The translations under genes and the position numbers were made by a program. Shown here piece after piece: positions 12,800 to 24,792 of a stretch of 64,000 nt of DNA (position 1 is its first letter; each line of letters starts with the position of its first letter). Source of the DNA: Castanea sativa (lineage: Eukaryota; Streptophyta; Magnoliopsida; Fagales; Fagaceae); NCBI RefSeq assembly GCF_040712315.1, contig NC_134017.1, positions 54,965,136 to 55,029,135 of the forward strand, in the 5' to 3' direction. Below the pieces are notes generated by a model that ran no database searches, had not been told where the DNA came from, and saw nothing but the letters and a program-made list of their open reading frames with translations.

Positions 12800-13543
12800 T
12801 GTGGCGTTTGGTACGGAGAATCCACATTACTCCTGGCATCTAGATTCCCAGGAATGTGATTCTTAGGAATCACATTCCTAGGAATATAGCTATTCCTATG
12901 TTTGGTTTTATTGGGAGATTCCCAGGAATGTGAGATGATAATGTTTGGTGTATTCCTATGAATCTTAAATGAATTATTTGTTTTTCCCATTTTGTCCTTA
13001 GATTTGAATGTGAAGTACCAAGCCCATTAAAAAAAAATCTTCCTTTAAATAAATAATGAAAAAATATATATAAACTATTAATTAGTCATTTAAAAAAATA
13101 TCTTACTCTAAATAGATAGATAAAAAACATTATATAAACTATCAATTAGCAACACATTCATTAAAACTGTGATCTAACGTTTCAAAATGACAAGAATAAT
13201 ACAAAAATAACTATTAGCAGAGTTATTTATCCTGTTTATGTTGTTTTAGCGGGAAAAGATAAAGACAAGAGAGAAGATATTGATAATTTGTTTTATAGTT
13301 TATCTTAATTGCTTAAATGATAAGGAAAAAGGGTTAAAATTGTCAATTTATAAAAAATACAATTTCTTTTAAGTTTGGGAATCTGGATTCCCACCTGTTT
13401 TAAAAGGAATCCACATTCCTACTGAGAGGGGTTTAAGGATTCCCCTGGCATCTGATTCCCTAGCATAATTTGCAACCAAACATGGGAATCTTTAAACATT
13501 CCTGGGAATCCTAAAACATTACCCCGTACCAAACGCCACCACC
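12800..13543. mobile_element. Non-autonomous TIR element with internal ATTCCCAGGAATGTG motifs
   Basis: The left end GTGGCGTTTGGTACGGAGAAT is matched by the inverse of the right end (ATTACCCCGTACCAAACGCCAC). Inside, near-palindromic motifs such as ATTCCCAGGAATGTG recur near 12842-12940 and, inverted or diverged, near 13390-13510. The rest is AT-rich and non-coding. No TSD could be read, so the superfamily (hAT or Harbinger) is open. Confidence 0.65.
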
Positions 13544-14349
13544 AACTTGTTGTCCAATTTGATATCTTCTTAAATACGCACTATAACAAAGTGTAGTTAT
13601 TTCAACCCTTTTTTATCGAGGGTTTACTAAAATCTGTCGATACAACTTATAAATAAAAATGTAGAGAGCTTTATTACTAAACTTTATTTCAAATGTTATT
13701 TGGTCCCTCAAAATAAGTCAAAGCACCCTTGAAATAAATGGGAAAAAAAAAAAACTCACTAATTTTTTCAGCCAACAACCCTTGGTAAAATATTACAAAT
13801 TTTTCAGCCCTTCAATATATGGGTGCCTGGCTGATGAAATACATCCTCAGAATGCCCTTCGAAAAAAACCCACAACAAAATTTTCAACCCTTGCAAAAAG
13901 CCCACAACTAAATTTAAAACTATACCCGTATTATATAAATTTAAAACAAATTAAATAAACAAAACAAAGAGCTTATAACTACTTTCACTCTCAGAGCATA
14001 GAAATCGCAGATATTCCAATGGCTAAGTTCTCAGAGCATAGCTCGTCGATCATGGAGATCTCATAGAGCTCGACGATCATCGATTTTGTACGAGTTCATC
14101 TCCATTTTGTGACTCTTCATCTCTCTGCCGAGTTCATCTCCATCGATTTTGCTCGACGATCACCGTTTCTCAGCTCCGATTAGGTACGAATCACAAACCC
14201 TAATTTCGTCTTTGATTTTTTTGTTTTTTTGGTTTACCCACACTTTTTCATCAATTTCCCCATGATTTCGTTTCATATTTCTCAGAAAACGGAGCTCATC
14301 ATCGATTTCCCTATAGAAAGCTGTGCAGCACCATCAGGTAATGATATTC

Positions 14350-14450
14350 CAGCAAACGGCGCGAAGGTTGAAGAAGGTCTCAGCGTCTTCAAGTCCGATA
14401 AATTCGATGCCGATTCTTTCGTCCAGTCTCGCTGCTCTCTGAACGAGAAG
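14350..14450 (+). pseudogene. EXO84B: EXO84B exon 1 fragment captured in CACTA element
   Basis: The frame reads ANGAKVEEGLSVFKSDKFDA then DSFVQSRCSLNEK, followed by a GT donor at 14451. This matches the N-terminal segment of plant exocyst subunit EXO84B (VEEGLS-FKSDKFDAD-VQS-CS-NEK), which acts in vesicle tethering at the plasma membrane. The next exon (RQLCSYLLDLK-type) is absent. Upstream (13990-14230) is sequence resembling a 5' leader with repeated CTCGACGATCA blocks. The fragment is open from about 14229, and an ATG lies in frame at 14262, but the joined product would not be EXO84. Confidence 0.7.
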
Positions 14451-15862
14451 GTTTTTTTCTTTTTCTTCTTTTTCATCTTAATCTCTGTTTGGTTGCTCAG
14501 ATAACAAAATCGAATCGGAATTGACTTTCTCTAACAATGAAATTCTGTTCATTTTCCTTTTGTTTAGTTCGGTTTAGGTTTTAACAGCTACAATTAGAAT
14601 TGCAGTTCCGATTTTATGGATTTTTAGCTTGTTAGGTTTTGATTTCAAGGTTCTGTGCTTGAAATATAATTATACAAGTAGAATTTAGAAGTTCATCTCT
14701 GCGAAATTTTCTCTAGCATTGGCAATTTTCACGAAAATTGTGTTAAAAAGAGTTCTTTGGCATGTTGATTTTTGGCGTTGTTGTGAAGCTGTTTGTGATT
14801 AGAGAACAGAACTAAATATGATCTTTTCTTATACACACAAGATCGATATTTGTGTATCCGTGGCTGTTTTGGCCTCATCTTCACATTCCAATTCAAGTGA
14901 TCAAGCTAGATGAACTCAAATTTAGTAGTCTCCCATATAGATTTTCGGAACAATCTGCATTGTTCGGTTGAAAATTTCATATTGGTTGTCTTCTACTGCC
15001 TGTGTGTATGACCGGTACAATGCATTTGTCAAAGCATTGAACATTTGCTTATCACCTTTGGATTAGACATCCATTTGTTTACTTCATTTTATACATCTAT
15101 CAATAAGTCTACGGACACAACTTTGTTGACATGGTGTATTGTGATTGGTGCATAATAAGAGTGTTGTCATGGTGGACCTAGGTGAAAGTGATGTTGCTCT
15201 AACTATAACAGGCTATGTTGATAGTTGTAAAAAAATGATATTTTATTTTTGATAAGTAAATAGCTGTGAAACAAAGTTGTGTTCCTAGCATTATGTGTTT
15301 TTTTTTTTTTTTTTTGGGTTTCATCATAGACTATACTAACAGGAAAGAATGGGGAACTAAAGCAAATCTAATCTTATCCATTTAGAGACATCAAGCAAGA
15401 GCAGTGAAAGTCTTCTCCAGATAGTGACATGGAATCCTAATAATGCTTTTTTGTTTCAATATCTCAATTTGCTGCTCCTCCTCAGCATGGTAATATTCTT
15501 ATATGTGATTAGTGTTATTGATGTGGTAATTGTTTTCTATTTAAAATTAAAAGGCTAGTAGGCAGTGTGCAAAGATCCATCTTCTGCAAGGTCTGGGAGA
15601 CGTGGTTTCTTGGTTTATATGCAACATCACTCAAACCCCCCGAGTCATTTTTTTGGGGCAGAGGGCACTTGCTTTGGCAATGTGATCTATTTAAATTGCC
15701 TTTATAAACTATAGGATTGGTCTCTGATTCCGTAGGTTGGTTGAACAAAGTAAATTTGCGGATTTTGTTAGTGCTAGAATTAGTATTCTTATGGTTTGCA
15801 AGCGATTGTGTTTGACAATCTAGAGAGCTATTGACCATTTTGTCTTTTTGAATTTATTACAG

Positions 15863-17916
15863 AACTTGCATTTGCATTTGTGTATCGAGAAGTTCTGGCG
15901 TCCACACCCGTGACAGATGGTGCAGCTGCAAAAAGAAAAGCAGGTATATTATTGATGAGCAGGGGCGGAACTAGAATTTTAAGAGTGAGGGGGCCAAAGT
16001 AATAACAAAAATAAAATTTATCCAATTTAAGAATGCTACATGGGAATTATGTGAGATTAGGGCCTCAATGATTATCCACCAAAGAGAAGAGAGAAGGAAT
16101 TAGGCAAATGCATAAGTGACATGAATCCAAATGCGATTCCTTGATAATTGAGAATGATTAAGTTTAGAGGTGATGAGTGGCTTTTATTAATAAATAATAA
16201 GTATTGGGTTGTTGTTGCATTGCTGTTGTAGATACTCCCTTAATACTATTCTTATTTTATTTTTAAAAAAGTTGTAGATGCTTCATTAACATCACTGTAT
16301 CAAGACAACTAAGTTCCAGTTCCAGTATCAGTATCAGTAGGTTGAATTGTCAGAAATGACCATGGCTTAGGTGGAAAATTTGTAAGTTTGGTGCTATTGT
16401 ATGCTCATTTGCCCATTAGATCAATCAAGTCTTCTGTATGATGTTGGCTGTTTGCATTTTAGTTTGAGTTGATGGCTTGAAATTTGGACGTTTTAGAGAA
16501 TTTGATATATTGAATGATACTTACAGGATTTGTTCGTTTATTTCTTTTTGTTTCTGTGCAGAGGATTTTGTTTCTGAAAACAAGAGATTTAAAGGTATTG
16601 GCATTGGTGCTCCTGAGGGTCCAATCTCTCTTGATGATTTTCGAAGCCTCCAGCGTTCAAACAAGGTATCTTTATTTGGGTTACTGTTATGATTGACTAT
16701 GGAAATAACTTCAGTTATGGAGTTAGATAAAAGGTCTTTGTTACATAATTTATTCACATCAAATATTCCATTAAGCAGGAACTGAGGAAGCAGTTGGAAA
16801 GTCAGGGCCTTACAATTGATACATTGCGCAATGAGAATCGTGCGTCTGCTCAGCATCATGAAAATGTAAGTGGTGCTGGTGGATTGAGACTCTCTCTCTT
16901 ATGTGTGTGCTAGGATGTGTTCAGTTGTCACAAGTGAGCGAGTGCATATGCTTGTGCTCATGTTAATCTCTTCCAGTAAAAAACTTGTGTTTTTTCTTAC
17001 AGCATGAATCATAAGGCCTATGAATCGAAAACTCCAGAAAGAAGATAAGGCCTATGAATCTATGATAGGTTAAAAGCCAGTATAAAATTTACACTATTAT
17101 GTACATTAGTACATAGATAATTAATAGATCCACTATAGATACACAATGGGATGTTCCTCCTGTTAACTCCCTAGCTACAATAGAGTCTAACCATGGAGAT
17201 GACAGAATAAGAGACCCCTTAGATGAGTTGATGGATACACAACTTCCTTCTTTGAACACCAACATTCCCTCCTTCTCAACTAGACCATCATGGCAACCTC
17301 CACCAAAATCCACCAAAATCTAATTTAATTTAAAAAGATTCCCAAGAAAAAATGCAACTTCTCAATTTAAGAAGAAAAAAAAAATAAAAATTATCAACTT
17401 CTCAATAAGTTGCTATTTTTAATTTGCTGGTTTCTTTTTAAAAATTATTTTTCAGAAAGAATTGTCTAAATTTATGTTATCTCTGTGGATTCAAGAAAAG
17501 GGCAGCAGCCAAGTCTCAAAGATTCAGTCAGATGGCTTCAAATAAAAAAAAGATTTGATTTTTACAGCTTTTAATTCTATTTTCATACAATTTCTGTATG
17601 TTTAACTACTCTATATATGATAACTGCTTTAACTTGTACTTATTTTCTACATGCCTGTGTATCAAAGTTCTCAACTTTTTGTACCATACCTCAAGGGGTG
17701 GTGTTGATCAAAGTTATTATCCAAATATTTTGGAAGAAGAAAGTGCCTTTTGAGCTGGAGCTCATTGGCTGTTATTGATTTACAATTGCTCGTGTTTGGG
17801 CATTATAGCTTATTCTTTTAAAGCCTTTTCTACCATAAGTAACCTCGCTCATACTAGTCATTTTTTCTGTGCAGGACCTACGTTCTTAGCTGGAGGAGTT
17901 GATTCCTGAGCAACAG
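15863..17916 (+). pseudogene. FHA-domain coiled-coil protein fragment, four exons, captured
   Basis: Exons at 15863-15943, 16562-16665, 16779-16865 and 17875-17916 each have AG/GT borders. The first three join in frame: LAFAFVYREV...AAAKRKA / EDFVSENKRFKGIGIGAPEG...LDDFRSLQRSNK / ELRKQLESQGLTIDTLRNEN... This resembles a plant SMAD/FHA-domain protein in the segment linking the FHA domain to its coiled coil. The fourth exon reads DLRS, then an in-frame TAG (17887-17889), then LEELIPEQQ, so the copy is broken. The FHA core and C-terminal coiled coil are missing. The family assignment rests on remembered resemblance; a database search would settle it. Confidence 0.6.
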
Positions 17917-19120
17917 GTATGCGTTACCAATTTTTAATTTTGATTCCCTTTTCCTCTTTGCTCGTGCAATTAAGTTATTATTATTATTTATGTTTTGGGG
18001 GGAAATTGTGAGAAAAGGATGGTCTGCCTTGGAGGTGGAAAGCCCCTGTTTGGTTCCATTTTGGTGGTTGGATTAACTATTTGAGTGACAATGTTTGCCT
18101 TGCTTATTCTCTATTGAAGTATGAATATCAATAGTCATTTAACTAAAGTTTAACTAAAGTTTTAACTAAAGTTTTTCAGCGACCCCAAATGGCGGAAAAT
18201 GTTGGACAATGTTTTTTTAGGCTGATACAAATGTGGCCTAAGTGTTTATCTGCATACAGTTGAATGAAAGGAACTTATAATAGGTTGATTTTTACCCAAT
18301 ACTGGCTATCTTATCTGTATTGGCAGAATCTATTTACCTAATTAAGAAGGGATTTAGGTGTTTGGCTTTTGGGAGAGACTGATTATTTGATTCTTAAGTA
18401 ACATCGCTGTTTTAGGAATTTGAAAGTGAACAAAAAATAACCAAAACATCTATGTTTTGGACAGAACCATCCAAACTGTTCTGACCCGCAAATGGTTCTA
18501 CAAATTTACCTGTTGAGCCATTGAGTTGAGAATTTTAACAATAATTTTACTAGAACAGTTTTAGGGGGTGTGTTGAACCATTACACTGATTACAGAGACC
18601 AGTTCATGGTTGGCGGTCCAGGCCGTTTGTTTTTTCAAACACTGGTCATAACATTTTAAAGGCGGCTTTTGAACCTTTCTCTTTAATCAATGTGTATGTA
18701 TTACACAAGGTAATTGGATTAGAAATCTGTGTATGTATCTGTGTTAGCATAGATTGATACCCAAGGTAATTAATTTAGAGTTTTCAATACTGTAGAAACT
18801 CTTTGGAAACCTTATAGGTAACTCTTTTAAACTTATATTCTCTTACACTACTTAATAGTTAATATAGTTGATCTATATAATAATCAAGTTTGTATAAGTC
18901 AATAATTATCTACTTATACCTCTGTTAGGTATACAAGATTAGGTAGGTATATATATATATATATATTCAACCCGTAGCACCCAATATAGAGATCAGCTTT
19001 TACCCTAAAATAACAGTTTAAAATACAGTTGATTTTAAATAATATATTTTTAAACTTTACAAACCCCAAGTTGTATTCATGGGCTAGGCTCTAGAATGAA
19101 AGTAAAAGCCCAATCACATT

Positions 19121-19207
19121 ATGAAGATCACTGCGGAGCTTGAGAATCTCACAAACCTTCAGCCCCAAGGTGGCTGTGACGACCCAAACTTCTCTTTCCT
19201 CTTTAAG
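19121..19207 (+). pseudogene. CZIB/UPF0587 zinc-binding protein exon fragment, captured
   Basis: ATG at 19121 opens MKITAELENLTNLQPQGGCD followed by DPNFSFLFK and a GT at 19208. This is the highly conserved N-terminus of the eukaryotic CXXC zinc-binding protein family (C1orf123/CZIB, UPF0587). The exons with the CXXC pairs are absent. It lies inside the CACTA element on the same strand as the other fragments. Confidence 0.65.
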
Positions 19208-19520
19208 GTCTTCTTCAATTTCTTTGTTCCATTTCTTAGGGATTTTAGTCTTGACTATTTCTTGTAGTTTTACTTTTAATCGTCCAATTTCTTCATTGTG
19301 TTACTTCATTATAGTTACAAATATGTACTCTTTTGGGACTTTAGCTTTTCACAATTCACAATTCACAATCATAGATTTTAGTTTAGCTTGTAACTCACAA
19401 TTGCCTTGTGGTTGTGTTCAAAGTGTAAATTCAGCCAATCACATTATGCCAATCACATTATGCTCATGTTGTTATCAAGTTCTTTCCAATATGGCTCACA
19501 AGCAATTGATTGTTTTACAG

Positions 19521-19757
19521 GTTCCTCCTGGGCTGGACAGCAAGGCTAGCACAGCCATAAACAAGGGGAGGATATACATATCCAAGGCCAGCCCACAAAA
19601 CGTCTTAGATTCATACCTTTATAAGAATCATCGAGGGATTTGTGTAGTTTTTGATTCTGCTAAACTGATAAGTGATAGGCCTAGACCTGTGTGTCTGTTA
19701 AAGCAATGGTATATTGAAATTTTCCGGAAGGATTTTATAGATGCTTCTCTCCCCTAA
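19521..19757 (+). pseudogene. Unrecognised exon fragment in CACTA element
   Basis: An AG acceptor (TTTTACAG, ending 19520) leads into an open frame of 78 codons beginning VPPGLDSKAST and containing GRIYISKASPQNVLDSYLY and DRPRPVCLLKQWYIE, ending at TAA 19755-19757. The composition looks like real protein and the frame is clean, so it is probably a fourth acquired gene piece. I do not recognise the family. Confidence 0.45.
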
Positions 19758-20289
19758 TGATTGTTTGATCATACAGGATTGTTGATACTTTTCACTTTGT
19801 GTATTTGGGTTCTTGTGCAGTCCTTTAATTTCTTGTTTTAAGCTTTCTTAATCAATTGCCAGGTTTATGGTTGGCATCAATTTGCCACCACTTGCTACCA
19901 TGTCTAACTTCATGAATGTATATATATATATATATATATAGAGTGCATGATTGTGGTTTTTTTTATAAATAAAATAAAATTTTATTTTGAGGGTCAAGAG
20001 ACCCTTTAAATAACATTATTTATCAAGGGTTATAAGTATAAATCTTTTAAACCTTGGTAAAAGGTTATTTAAGGGTCTTTTGACCCTCAAAATAAGATTA
20101 GAGCACTTGTTTTGAGGGGCACGAAGGCTCTCAAAATTTTTTTTTCGACGCTATATGTTTCAAAGGTTATCAAGGGTCGGTTGGACTCTTAAAATAATTT
20201 CTTTCAAGGTTTTTTACTACTTTTTTTAGGGGTTTTGACCCTTTTTTTAGGGGTTTTGACCCTTGAAAAAAGTCTAATTTGTTGTAGTG

Positions 20290-20609
20290 ACGGTAAATAC
20301 AAAATCTGACACGTGGCTTGCTACATGTCACAACAATACAATTCAGCTAAAGAGAAAATAAGTTGGCATTAAATGCATTAACCAATACCATTAGCATTGA
20401 CACCTCTGCATAAAGAAAATATCACAAATTGATATGCTCATCATCCAATTCCCAAACTTGTGAATTAATGTATCAGATGCCTACATATCAAATTTAGAAG
20501 AAAATACTGTTTACATAAAAGAGAAGAGAGTAGTCTTATACTTTTAGAAGAACCAAACTATTTATACAGAAGAAGAGCTAGAGAAAAAGTAAAACTAGCA
20601 TATATAAAT
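20290..20609. other. Spacer between two CACTA-type elements
   Basis: About 320 bp of AT-rich unique sequence starting with the ACG TSD of the upstream element. No gene recognised. Confidence 0.5.
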
Positions 20610-22485
20610 TACTACAACAAAAAATATTTATTACAAAAAAAAAATAAACCGTTGCAATAACATCAGAGTCATTGCAATAATTTATGCGAAGTGTTGCAAT
20701 AAAATTTGAGGTAATAGGTTTGTACTACAAAAGTATTTTGTTGCAATAAACCTTAAATATTTTAATGACAATTTTGATGTAATAATATATTTTCTGTTGC
20801 AATAAATAATTTACTACATCGAATATCTTGTAGCAATAGGCTATTATTTCACGAATTTTATTGCAATAAATTGCAAAGAATTGACAAAAATAATTTTGGT
20901 CAAATTATTCCAACGGTATCTTTATTGTAATAGATAATTGTTTTATATTTTTTATTACAATAGATTGTAAAATAATTAGTATTAGATCATTGTAATGATA
21001 TATCCATGGCAGTTTTATGTTTGTTATTGCAGTAGATTGTAAAATAATTGATATTTTGTTATTGCAATGTTATATTTGTTACAATAAGTTGTCTTTTTTA
21101 CATTTCTATTGCAATATATCACAAAATAATTGGTATCAAGTTATTACAATGGTTTCTTCAATATAAGTTATTGAAATTTTTTTTTAATTTTTTCAATTTA
21201 AGTTATTTCAAAAAAATTTCTAAATTCAACTTAGTATTTAAGCCTCTATTGCAAGAGCCTTAGCTCTTGCATCCTTGATGCTATTTGCTACTGCTTCTGA
21301 AAGCTCACATTATTTTATTCAGATGAAAGACTTTGAAAAAGCTGAAAATGCTTTTAAAAGGACTAGAGGTAGACTAATAGTTGCTGAATTTGACAAATTG
21401 GTAGCAGAGAGTGAGGAGTTTATAGTTCCTTGTTTCATCCCTTTAGCCTTTAGTATATGCCATATCTATTTATTGCATGTGTACGAAAGATGTTCATGCA
21501 AATGATGGGAATTTTTGCCATAAACTTCTTTGCCCCAGTATTTTTAACTTCTGTTGGTGTGTCTACCTCTACTTCTTATATTTCTTCCATGGCAGTTGAG
21601 TATACAAATTTCATTATGCTAATTTTGGGAGCTATGTTAGTTGGTCGATACAAAAGACGGGTAGTATTGTGATCTTCTGCATCTATGATGGCCTTCACAT
21701 TATTTATGATATTTGGTCTGCTGCCATTGAATGACTATAGTGTAGTGTACTTTGAAGTGGATGTTGTTGTTGCCAATTCTGTTTACATGTTTTTCTATGC
21801 GGGTGGGTACGCAGTGATCGGTGGACGACTAGGATGGCTTAGTGTTCCTTTACCTCAGAGAGCTAAATATATGGGATCTGTTTTGACATTGACAATTCCC
21901 ATGTTACTCTTGAAGAAATCAAATTTTTTTTGCAATAATTTGATACCAATTATTTTGAAACAGTTGTAATAATTTGATACCAATTATTTTGCAATATATT
22001 ACAATAAAAATTTCAAAGAGATAGCTTATTACAACAAATATATCATTGAAATAATTAAATATTAATTATTTTACAATCTATTGCAATAACAAACATGAAG
22101 CTGCAATAAATATATCATTATAATAATCTAATACTTATTTTACAATCTATTATATTGAAAAATATGAAAAAATTATCTATTACAATAAAGATACCGTTGC
22201 AATAATTTGACCCAAATTATTTTTGCCAATTCTTTGCAATAAAATTCGTGAGATAATAACTTATTGCTGTAAGATATTCTAAGTAGTAAATTGTTTATTG
22301 CAACAACAAAAATATTATTACATCAAAATTGTCATTAAAATATTTAAGGTTTATTGTAACAAAATTTTTTTAGCACAAACTTATTGCCTCAAATTTTATT
22401 ACAACACTTCGTGGAAACTATTGCAATGATTTTGATGTTATTGCAACAATTGTTTTTGTAATAATAAATATTTTTTGTTGTAGTA
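20610..22485. mobile_element. CACTA-like non-autonomous element carrying a sugar-transporter fragment
   Basis: The left end TACTACAACAAAAAATATTT and the inverse of the right end are identical over more than 20 bases. This is a CACTA-like terminus with C replaced by T at position 1. Both arms (20610-21240 and 21915-22485) are inverse copies packed with TTGCAATAA, TTATTGCAA and CAATTATTTTG(C/A)AAT motifs. Between them is a plus-strand transporter fragment. Flanking triplets are AAT and TAT, so the TSD is not exact. There is no transposase. Confidence 0.7.
21241..21912 (+). pseudogene. STP/MFS sugar-transporter fragment (captured)
   Basis: Conceptual pieces include ALASLMLFATASESSHYFIQ and MKDFEKAENAFKRTRGR, then EFDKLVAESEE, QMMGIFAINFFAPVFLTS, SSMAVEYTNFIMLILGAMLV, GRYKRR and GRLGWLSVPLPQRAKYMGS. 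They align in order with the central loop to TM8-TM10 of the plant STP hexose:H+ symporter family (AEFDDLV, QQLTGINVI-F-APV, GPLGWLVPSEI-type positions). A TGA follows GRYKRRVVL, and a frame change lies between the loop and TM7. The canonical QLTGIN motif is altered to QMMGIF. The N-terminal transmembrane segments are absent. Confidence 0.7.
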
Positions 22486-22781
22486 TATCCTATATGTCAG
22501 ATTAAGATTGACTGTCAATTACTTTTATATAGATCCACTATTTTTTTCACCACTCACAATCTGTTACATGGACAATTTTAACAAAAATTATGCTTTCATC
22601 TAAAACTAATTCATCTTTCAATTTAGTACTCGGAAAAAAAAAAAAAAAACCCCTCTTTGTATAGGAAATAGCCTACATATATTACTATGTATTACCAAAA
22701 AAGAATACCAGAGTTACAGAGTAAAGGACTCACTGACTATACATGTAAAGAAGGTATGAAAATTTGTTAATATATCTGTTA

Positions 22782-22865
22782 CTTACAACCATCCAGATTT
22801 TCCCACTTGTCCCTCTCCTTACAACCATCCAGATTTTCTAGTAGTCCCTCTCTTTACAACCAACT
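22782..22865. repeat. 36-bp tandem repeat, about 2.3 copies
   Basis: TTACAACCATCCAGATTTTC followed by a variable CCACTTGT/TAGTAG part and TCCCTCTC; the third copy is truncated after TTACAACCA. Confidence 0.75.
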
Positions 22866-23165
22866 CTTTAGCTTTCTAATTTAACATACCTATAACCCGT
22901 GCCATATACAGAAACTTTTCTTTATTATTTATTTTTAATTTTGTTGTCAACAAAACTTGTAATGTCCCTTTATTTGCAAGGCAAATAGCTAAAATCACGA
23001 TGAAATCCTATTAATAGAAAAATGCATTAGATTATACTTTTAAGGATAATTTTGAATGCATTAGATTATATTGATATGAATGAATTTTTGTGGTTTTCAG
23101 ATTATATGGATTTGTGGATCCTTGATGAATTTCAGATTTGGTTGCTTGGATTAGATACCAAAGTT

Positions 23166-23210
<45 letters not shown>
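23166..23210. repeat. Compound (TG)n(GA)n microsatellite
   Basis: About 12 TG units run directly into about 11 GA units. Confidence 0.95.
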
Positions 23211-23211
<1 letters not shown>

Positions 23212-24077
23212 AAATTTCCCATTAATTTTTGTACTTAAAGATTAATGGGACAACTAAATTAAATAAAGTCGAAACTTAGAGATTTTTTTTTTGTTGAAAA
23301 TTTTAGAGAACTTTTTCTTAATGAAACAAAAGTTACAAGATTTAATTAAGTTTTAGATGAAATTAAAAGATGCAATTTGTAATTTAAGCAATAAATTAAT
23401 ATGGTAAACAAATGACAAAAACGGAATGGAACACTGTGTTTCCTTCTATTATGATGACTTACTAACAATACAGCCAAACTTGTAGTAAGAGAAGAAATGG
23501 CACGTTAAAGTTGACACACTTACATTTATGCTTCTATATTGAATTTCACCACTTACCATTAATTTATATGTTTTGCTCATATTTGTCAAATATTAAGATG
23601 ATCAAAGACTAAAAACTATTTCACCTATAAATGATTCAAATTTTAGTTGTATTTTTTCCCTCAAATATACTAAGGAATAAAATTATGAACTAGATAGTAA
23701 ATAATTTTTTAATTAATATGAAATTTGTGATACATCATAATAAGTTCATGGAGAACATGTAATTTATCAGTGTGATTGACACAGTATTAATCTATTTTTT
23801 TTCTATGGTATATTATAGATAAGATGGTTTTTATTTTATAATTCTCAATCTTAATATTTGATGAGTACTAAGAAAACATATAATCTAATCAAACTAATAT
23901 GGGCACAGGTTAAAAGACGAAATTATTGGTAAATACTTAACCAATAATTTAACTATACTTTAGTCAAAATATGGGTTAAATTATAACAATAATTAGTAAG
24001 GAATTAAACTGAATTTTACCCAATAATTAAAGGACCAAATTAGTAAGGAATTAAGCTGAATTTTAATATATTTTTTT

Positions 24078-24612
24078 TTAATTTCAATATCAGCCATTGT
24101 CAAACTCAAAAAGAAATTGTACTTATCGTGATTGTTCATGCTTTGGAATTTGGATAAGGAAATCGGATAAGTTAATTGCTTTCCAAATCAGTAACAAATG
24201 ACCCACCTGATCCGTTCCATGGGGTTGGGCCCCAAATGGTCAACCCAAAGCCCATAATTCCTCCATTACCTCCATACCCAATCCACGCCTTCTACTGCAC
24301 ATGGACCTCATATACCCAGCCCACAATCTTCTAAAAACTCATGGACCAAACTACGACGTTCAAATTCTGCATACCCAATTAACCCAACCTTGATAAAGAC
24401 TTTTACACGCATTGAAAGCTTGATGTTCATTTCTCAAAATGTCAGCTCAAAATGTACAATTAACAGAAGTAAAATGAACCCCCCCCCCCCCCCCCGGGGG
24501 GGAAAAAAAACAGAAGTAAAATGAGCTAAGAAGCATCAAAGCATGTACAATCACGATAAGTACAATTTCTTTTTGAGTTTGACAATGGCTGATATTGAAA
24601 TTTAAAACAATA
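24078..24612. repeat. About 70-bp inverted repeat flanking a C17-G7-A8 homopolymer
   Basis: Left arm 24078-24147 (AATATCAGCCATTGTCAAAC ... TGATTGTTCATGCTTTG) recurs almost perfectly as its inverse at 24538-24610. Between them, at 24479-24510, is a run of about 17 C, 7 G and 8 A, flanked on both sides by ACAGAAGTAAAATGA. Confidence 0.8.
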
Positions 24613-24792
24613 TTAAAAGTTACGAAGGATCATGGAATGAAATTTAGAAGCTTTTGTACTCCAAAAAGCATCAACTATGTCATCTCAGCAAAGGGAGAAC
24701 ATATTAGTCTGAAATCATTTTTTTTAGGAAGTTGGCTTGTTCAAGTTTCTTGGATGTGCCTAGTATTTGGATAAAAAACACAATAATCATTA

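Larger units (their letters stand above)
13579..20289. mobile_element. Pack-CACTA element carrying several host gene fragments
   Basis: The left terminus CACTATAACAAA (13579) and the inverse of the right terminus, CACTACAACAAA (ending 20289), match at 11 of 12 positions. Both are flanked by ACG (13576-13578 and 20290-20292), the 3-bp TSD expected of CACTA (En/Spm) elements. Subterminal zones at both ends are dense in CCCTTGAAA, CCCTCAAAATAAG, GGTAAAA and AAGGGTC-type motifs in both orientations, as is usual for this superfamily. No TNPD/TNPA transposase was recognised. The interior holds exon-like pieces of EXO84B, an FHA protein, CZIB and one unrecognised protein, all on the plus strand and mostly with intact splice signals. 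Confidence 0.85.
22486..24792. other. Non-coding region with tandem, microsatellite and inverted repeats
   Basis: No gene recognised. It holds a 36-bp tandem repeat at 22782-22865 (TTACAACCATCCAGATTTTC units), a compound (TG)n(GA)n microsatellite at 23166-23210, the second copy of the intron repeat (about 23540-24080), and an inverted repeat flanking a C/G homopolymer at 24078-24610. Confidence 0.5.

Noticed and set aside
14282..14476. Minus-strand frame opposite the EXO84B fragment
   Set aside because: It is the complement of a recognised plus-strand exon and has no features of its own.
24479..24510. C/G run as a G-quadruplex or i-motif
   Set aside because: A single homopolymer next to a fold-back and a short duplication is better explained by slippage or misassembly.
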